Source: Melioribacter roseus | GTDB lineage: Bacteria; Bacteroidota; Ignavibacteria; Ignavibacteriales; Melioribacteraceae | DNA: 64,000 nucleotides | Reading direction: 5' to 3' | Assembly: GCA_020724265.1 (NCBI GenBank) | Contig: DYHH01000007.1 | Span: 62,001 to 126,000 of the forward strand | Part shown: piece by piece, positions 63,152 through 64,000 of the stretch | Position numbering within the stretch: position 1 is the stretch's first letter | Layout: every line of letters starts with the position of its first letter | The notes under the pieces: generated by a model | Seen by the model: the letters and a program-made list of their open reading frames with translations, nothing else | Told to the model about the DNA's origin: nothing | The model's database searches: none | Position numbers and translations under genes: made by a program

Positions 63152-64000
63152 TTAAAATTCATTAACAATACCGAAGTGGACTTTACCTTGACCGAAACTA
63201 TCTCCTTCGCCCAAAGCAAAACTAACGCTTAAAATTCCTAAACCGGTTTCTAAATTTAAACCGAGACCATAACCATACTTAAAATCCGATAGCTCCGTAA
63301 TTCCTTTTGATTGATCTTCATTACGCAAGTAGTAGCCGGTATCAAAAAAAAGAAATGCAAAAGTACGCGGAGTTAATAGATATCTATATTCTAAATTCGA
63401 CCAAAATGTTCGGTTGCCGAGAAATTGATTTTCACGATAACCCCGCAAAGTTGAAGTTCCGCCGAGCCGGTAATAGTCGCTAATTTCAAAAATGTCGCCC
63501 CGCATCTCTCGTGCATGCACAGCCGCCGCAACTACTTGCCTATTAAATATTTCGATAAAGTATGAGAAGTCCAATTCGAAACGCTGAAGATTAATATCAG
63601 TTTTTGTTTCCGGTGTTATAAACTGCTCAGGTCCGTTAATTGATTTATTACTGTATAGATACGAGTTAACAAAAAATAATCCTTCCGTTGGTGCATAAAC
63701 ATCGTCTCTGCTGTCGATTGAAAGTTTTATTCCAGTTGAAATAATACTTGAGTTAAACACCGTAAAAATGTTGTTATCATTCTCGGTAGGAATTACTGAC
63801 TCTGTTGCAAAAAGTAAACTTGCGGAAATATCGTCCGTTGCCAAAAATTCAACCGCTCCTTCAAATTTACTTTGAACGTAAGTAGTATCTTGTTTGCGTT
63901 GAAAGTAGCCAAGACTTACATTGAACGGATAACTTAAAACCCAAGGTTCAAGATATTTTATCTCAAGCTCTTGAGAGAATCGATTTTCTTTCTGCCATCT
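63152..64000 (-). CDS. BamA/TamA (Omp85/D15) family barrel protein, C-terminal part
   Basis: The frame stays open to the end of the window; 283 residues are visible, so the gene continues beyond it. The visible region is the outer-membrane barrel with SYLYSNKSINGP, the conserved lid-loop form GxxSLRGY-like GGTSTLRGYRENQFLGNRTFWSNLEYR, and the end GKVHFGIVNEF with a terminal Phe. The POTRA domains that would separate BamA, TamA and ShlB types are outside the window. The gene is tail to tail with the reductase gene, no spacer. Confidence 0.85.
   Translation of the reverse strand, partial: RWQKENRFSQELEIKYLEPWVLSYPFNVSLGYFQRKQDTTYVQSKFEGAVEFLATDDISASLLFATESVIPTENDNNIFTVFNSSIISTGIKLSIDSRDDVYAPTEGLFFVNSYLYSNKSINGPEQFITPETKTDINLQRFELDFSYFIEIFNRQVVAAAVHAREMRGDIFEISDYYRLGGTSTLRGYRENQFLGNRTFWSNLEYRYLLTPRTFAFLFFDTGYYLRNEDQSKGITELSDFKYGYGLGLNLETGLGILSVSFALGEGDSFGQGKVHFGIVNEF

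Overview
The window (AT-rich, no rRNA or tRNA seen) looks like a chromosome segment of a member of the Ignavibacteria or a close Bacteroidota/Chlorobi-type relative. The main reason is that nine predicted exported proteins end in the type IX secretion (T9SS) sorting domain with the signature QNYPNPFNPxT. TonB-dependent receptors, Omp28-type proteins, a DUF6029-type barrel and an EttA/UvrA/Mla core fit the same group. This assignment is inference from protein motifs, not from a marker gene.

Region 1 (1-9.5 kb) is a defence island. It holds the 3' part of a type IIG-like restriction-modification enzyme, a complete four-gene QatABCD anti-phage operon (KAP ATPase, QatB, QueC-like QatC, TatD-like QatD), an XRE-ImmA/IrrE protease plus DUF4411 PIN-type pair, an unrecognised small gene and a uracil-DNA-glycosylase-fold protein. 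Region 2 (9.6-26.1 kb) is bounded by two direct 86-bp repeats that are 86% identical. It carries a TonB receptor, a large one-component sigma-54 activator with an extracytoplasmic beta-propeller sensor, and downstream co-directional genes for secreted repeat proteins, Omp28/thioredoxin-like proteins, a TlpA protein and an outer-membrane barrel. A paired palindrome and a -24/-12-like element sit between the activator and those genes, suggesting it controls them.

Region 3 (26.3-31.1 kb) has a 7TMR-DISM histidine kinase and a NarL-type regulator arranged tail to tail, then a divergent secreted GLUG-repeat protein with two matching 20-bp palindromes in the shared upstream region. Region 4 (31.5-46 kb) has ettA, a recQ gene split by one in-frame TAG codon, DUF2200, DinB, a minus-strand operon (TonB-type barrel, secreted GH13 amylase, secreted subtilase), HU, a membrane protein and a VirK-like protein. 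Region 5 (46-57 kb) holds two more T9SS cargo genes, an ECF sigma/anti-sigma/YbjQ operon, a DUF559 nuclease flanked by inverted hairpins, a DNA-repair group (class II photolyase, EVE protein, UvrA) and a toxin-antitoxin pair. Region 6 (57-64 kb) is a long minus-strand operon ubiA-rnhB-yraN-mlaE-mlaF-mlaD, divergent from a ferredoxin/geranylgeranyl-reductase pair, and a BamA/TamA-type barrel cut by the window end.

The most distinctive sequence-level observations are: (i) a family of 28-30-bp palindromes with GTAG/CTAC ends, inserted in frame at the same place in the T9SS domain of two unrelated proteins and also present once between genes; (ii) the sigma-54 one-component sensor with a matching candidate promoter and enhancer; (iii) the twin operator boxes beside the response regulator; (iv) the 86-bp direct repeats around the 16-kb secretion cluster; and (v) the single-codon interruption of recQ. 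QatABCD is a described system. None of the new observations has been tested by search or experiment here.
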